A DNA stretch of 7,530 bases from an uncultured Methylococcaceae bacterium (lineage in GTDB: Bacteria > Pseudomonadota > Gammaproteobacteria > Methylococcales > Methylomonadaceae), in NCBI GenBank assembly GCA_903873045.1, contig CAIQND010000817.1, positions 1 through 7,530 on the forward strand, written 5' to 3'. Under the pieces are notes generated by a model that saw only the letters and a program-made list of their open reading frames with translations, made no database searches and was not told the DNA's origin. How positions within the stretch are numbered: position 1 is the stretch's first letter; each line of letters starts with the position of its first letter. Shown here in pieces: positions 5,901 through 7,530 of this stretch. The position numbers and the translations under genes are program-made.

Positions 5901-7522
5901 AGATTACGCTTGATACTTTTTACCGGACGTAATTGTCGGACAAAATCAATATGGCTGTTCAATAGGGGGAATTTTTCTGCCCACTTATCCAGGTAAACCC
6001 GGCTAACCGTCGCTTGCTTATGCTTGCCATGATAAATACCCTGCGTCTGTTTTTCAGTATGGCTCAATTCGGATTGGCTGGTTTCAAGTGCGGCTCGTAA
6101 GGCCGAAGTCATCACATAATGGTCGTATTGACCCGCTTGAGACTTATGGTCTTTAATGCGATTTATTTTGCCGCTATCCGCCATAAAGGCACACATTTTA
6201 ATCAAGAACCCTGAATCAGATATTTTAATGTCATAGCCACCACTGTCTTTTATGATATTACCGTTATACTCATGTGACCGTTCTTTCTTTTGAGTAATAG
6301 CCGCATGGACACCGAATAAAGCCAATAGACTTTGAATTTCATCCGCGAAAGCCGCACATTGACAACTTAATATTGCGCTGCCGCGTTCTGTAGAAATAGT
6401 GCCATCGGTATCAATGAGACCCGCCAGGAAGGGTAAAAAGACGCGGTCTGGGGCTTGTTTAATCCACTGGGGCACTTTTAAATTGCGGCTTTTTTTTCCG
6501 CATTGGTTATCGAACAATTCACTTGCAGCACTTGCTTTAAAACTGGCGACAGTAAAATCCCATACCGCTGTATTGTTGGGCGTAACCGCTTGCACTACAT
6601 TGGCTTGGCAATCATAAAACCGTTGAAAAAAGTGCGCGTAACGTTCGACTACTTCGCGCTCTGCCGCGCGTATTTTAAAAATCAGGCGTTTACCATGGGC
6701 TTTGGCCTTGATCTGCCATTTTTCACGCGAAGGCGCGTAAGTCATGTGTTTTTCGTAGGATGAACCATCACCCAGATGGGCACCGGCAAACCATGCTTTT
6801 AATGCTGATTTTTTATCAGCCTCCCAGGGCAGTTGATAATGAACCAGGGCATCGGATTGGTTAATTTCATCCGCACGAACGTACTGTAATTTGTCGTCTC
6901 TATAAACAAGCACGGGATGCTTGATTGATGTGGTGAGCGTACCGAGGTGAGAACCTATTTCAATATTTTCATCTGTGGGTACTACTGTAGTCATGTGCTT
7001 TAGGATGGGGCGCATTTCAAACAGGCGTGAGTCGCGATCATAACTAAGAATTTGTTGATGCTTCTCGGTGACGGCCTGTACTGCTGTAACATAACCTTTT
7101 TCAGTGCATACCAGCGTATTAGGCGCAACGCATCCCGCTTTTAACGTAAGCCCCGCTTCATGCACTTTGCCCAGTATGTCATCCATAGAATCGGCGATAG
7201 TGCCGGACACGGTGCAGTTAATGGTTGATGTCGCCGGTTTATGTGCCAAGGCACCGGCATTGGAAATAATGCGTCCTGCGGGGATAACGCCTTGACGCAA
7301 TGCCCAGAGAAATTCTTTGTAATACTGTTCTTGTTTATGGGGGCCTTTTTCCACTTCAGAAAGCGCTTTGGCAACCCGTTGATAAGTTTCATCAATGGAG
7401 CCATCAAGCGCTATGCCATCCTTACTTTTTAAACGATATTTGGTGTCCCAAATATCCATTGAAGCGTCTTGAAAAGGGATTTCCGTGACGGTATTGGCGA
7501 TGACATGAAGTTGTGCTGGCAT
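2921..7522 (-). CDS. nrdJa: Class II (B12-dependent) ribonucleotide reductase NrdJa with two in-frame inteins
   Basis: The frame encodes 1533 residues. Exteins are 1-130, 571-763 and 1141-1533, which join to a 716-residue enzyme close to the roughly 730 residues of Pseudomonas NrdJa. It reduces ribonucleotides to deoxyribonucleotides using an adenosylcobalamin-generated thiyl radical. By comparison with E. coli NrdA, C103 (INCTVSGTIADSMDDI) matches C225, N762 matches N437, C1141 (NP-CGEQPLPPYGSC) matches the radical C439, E1143 matches E441 and C1152 matches C462. After splicing these become C103, N322, C324, E326 and C335. Other conserved stretches are GIGYEFSTLRP, VSSAGGRRGAQMATFDV and HHSSIAPTGTISL. 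The chain ends at GYYGKF without a CX4C pair, which the downstream nrdJb supplies. Start: the ATG at 7522 is only 8 bases from the edge, the frame stays open beyond it and no ribosome site is visible, so the true start could lie outside. The promoter and any cobalamin or NrdR control are off-window. Confidence 0.95.
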   Translation of the reverse strand: MPAQLHVIANTVTEIPFQDASMDIWDTKYRLKSKDGIALDGSIDETYQRVAKALSEVEKGPHKQEQYYKEFLWALRQGVIPAGRIISNAGALAHKPATSTINCTVSGTIADSMDDILGKVHEAGLTLKAGCVAPNTLVCTEKGYVTAVQAVTEKHQQILSYDRDSRLFEMRPILKHMTTVVPTDENIEIGSHLGTLTTSIKHPVLVYRDDKLQYVRADEINQSDALVHYQLPWEADKKSALKAWFAGAHLGDGSSYEKHMTYAPSREKWQIKAKAHGKRLIFKIRAAEREVVERYAHFFQRFYDCQANVVQAVTPNNTAVWDFTVASFKASAASELFDNQCGKKSRNLKVPQWIKQAPDRVFLPFLAGLIDTDGTISTERGSAILSCQCAAFADEIQSLLALFGVHAAITQKKERSHEYNGNIIKDSGGYDIKISDSGFLIKMCAFMADSGKINRIKDHKSQAGQYDHYVMTSALRAALETSQSELSHTEKQTQGIYHGKHKQATVSRVYLDKWAEKFPLLNSHIDFVRQLRPVKSIKRNLDIGETFYDFTVDKHNNYLAGNGGLAVIHNCGIGYEFSTLRPKDAYVSGAGAYTSGPLSFMDIYDKMCFTVSSAGGRRGAQMATFDVGHPDVVEFIRAKRENGRLRQFNLSLLITTEFMQAVKNDLSWPLSFPVTEKEVKLDKLNLKDSNLIIWRELPAKDGYVVNSDGLIACKITKTIPARRLWDIIMSSTYDYAEPGFILIDKVNEMNNNWFCEKIRATNPCVTGDTWVQTEQGPRQVNALLGQQINVMVDGQLHQSGAEGFFKTATKNVVKLITKEGFNLRLTEDHQVRKITRLDRYNLETEWCAAGQLHAGDQVLLNNHRQQAHWTGQYTENQGYLIGLLIGDGTLKEDKAVLSVWKSAQVMNSDINTLNAGVDAIMDKVMTATVEFTTRSDFKGWSEIAGRNEHRLSFSGLKTLAEELGMSPGNKCISAQLETASSEFYRGFLQGFFDADGSVQGTQSKGVSVRLAQSDLPRLEAVQRMLLRLGINSTLYRNRRPAGITKLPNGKGGVADYKISAQHELVISGDNLAVYQEAINFTDCNKAAQLEFALKNYRRSLNKDRFTATIQSITPDGCEDVFDIQVPGINTFDANGLHAHNCGEQPLPPYGSCLLGSINLTRFVKKPFTQDAYFDWDTYRKAIRIFTRMLDNVVEINGLPLPQQREEIISKRRHGMGYLGLGSTVTMLGMKYGDAPSLHFTEEVTKTLAVEGWKAGLSLAKEKGPAPIMEQLFTVTGEMLHKRPEMIADGYKVGDEIAGKLLHAKYSRYMQQLAKEEPELIIGLTETGARFTHHSSIAPTGTISLSLANNASNGIEPSFAHHYSRNVIRAGKKSKEKIDVFSFELLAYRALVNANAMPYSDDPAQKLPDYFIAADDVTPKQHVDIQAAAQKWIDSSISKTANVPTDFPYEEFKSIYEYAYDKGLKGCTTFRFNPEVFQGVLVKESDLENTTYQFTLEDGEVIELKGNEEVEYDGEMHSAANLFDALKEGYYGKF
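4103..5233 (-). other. Intein 2 of NrdJa (377 aa, LAGLIDADG) at the radical-cysteine site
   Basis: Residues 764-1140 of the precursor. Splicing block A starts at Cys764 (CVTGDTWVQTEQGPRQV) and block B is LTEDH with T826 and H829. The endonuclease motifs are LIGLLIGDG (880-888, acidic D887) and LQGFFDADG (988-996, acidic D995), both complete. The C-terminal blocks are VFDIQVPGINTFDANG and LHAHN, ending His1139-Asn1140 with Cys1141 as the +1 nucleophile. It is thus a canonical class 1 intein with an apparently intact homing endonuclease. The flanking exteins read RATNP and CGEQPLPPYG. Intein insertions before the NP/CGEQ cysteine of ribonucleotide reductases are known from other organisms. Autocatalytic excision should restore the active-site peptide. 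Confidence 0.95.
5813..7132 (-). other. Intein 1 of NrdJa (440 aa, LAGLIDADG)
   Basis: Residues 131-570 of the precursor. Block A starts at Cys131 (CVAPNTLVCTEKGYVTAV). Block B is LTTSIKHPVLV with H202, Ser199 standing where Thr is usual. The endonuclease motifs are FAGAHLGDG (245-253, acidic D252) and LAGLIDTDG (366-374, acidic D373), separated by an intact core with KVPQWI before the second motif. The C-terminal blocks are FYDFTVDKHNNYLAGNGG and LAVIHN, ending His569-Asn570 with Cys571 as the +1 residue. The exteins read LTLKAG and CGIGYEFSTLRP, matching the glycine-rich GIG loop of the reductase barrel. All residues for splicing are present and the endonuclease looks intact. It shows little obvious resemblance to intein 2 outside the standard motifs, which suggests separate acquisitions. 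Confidence 0.95.
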
Positions 7523-7530
7523 GGGTGTGT

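Noticed and set aside
3047..7488. Numerous open frames of about 60-110 codons opposite or out of frame with nrdJa
   Set aside because: They overlap a strongly recognisable gene and its inteins, show no family motifs and have no supporting ribosome sites or operon context.
2921..7522. nrdJa as a novel multidomain reductase twice the normal length
   Set aside because: The two extra segments have all terminal residues and motifs of inteins, and the remaining exteins add up to a normal NrdJa.

Overview
The window looks like part of a gammaproteobacterial chromosome. The main evidence is the split, two-gene class II (adenosylcobalamin-dependent) ribonucleotide reductase of the Pseudomonas type, nrdJa-nrdJb, and the style of the small intergenic repeats. 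The exact genus cannot be read from the sequence. The minus strand carries four genes in a row, nrdJa, nrdJb, a HigB-type toxin and a HigA-ImmA fusion. The plus strand carries only the 3' end of a DNA cytosine-5 methyltransferase at the left edge.

Layout by position: 2-211 is the C-terminal 69 codons of a C5 DNA methyltransferase, cut by the window edge. 212-459 is non-coding and holds three near-identical 53-bp direct repeats (275-438). 460-1668 (minus) is a two-domain protein with a HigA-like helix-turn-helix antitoxin domain at the N-terminus and an ImmA/IrrE-type HExxH metallopeptidase domain at the C-terminus. 1710-2003 (minus) is a HigB-family mRNA interferase toxin transcribed ahead of it. 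2016-2058 is a perfect 21-bp inverted repeat just upstream of the toxin start, a good operator candidate. 2121-2819 (minus) is nrdJb, with a TSCPD domain and a C-terminal Cys cluster. 2820-2920 is a spacer with three 19-bp tandem repeats and a strong hairpin. 2921-7522 (minus) is nrdJa, interrupted in frame by two large inteins, each with LAGLIDADG endonuclease motifs.

How it works together: NrdJa reduces ribonucleotides to deoxyribonucleotides. Its reading frame encodes 1533 residues, but removing intein 1 (residues 131-570) and intein 2 (764-1140) leaves a 716-residue enzyme of normal NrdJa size. Intein 2 sits directly before the predicted thiyl-radical cysteine, so the enzyme should be inactive until splicing. 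NrdJb supplies the C-terminal CX4C redox pair that NrdJa lacks. The left part (methyltransferase end, repeats, toxin-antitoxin pair) has the character of an accessory or defence segment next to this core metabolic locus.

The most notable features are the double-intein nrdJa with one intein at the catalytic radical cysteine, and the fusion of a HigA antitoxin to an ImmA-like protease beside its toxin. Each belongs to a known class. I do not see a wholly new system, though the antitoxin-protease fusion and the intein at the radical site deserve functional attention.
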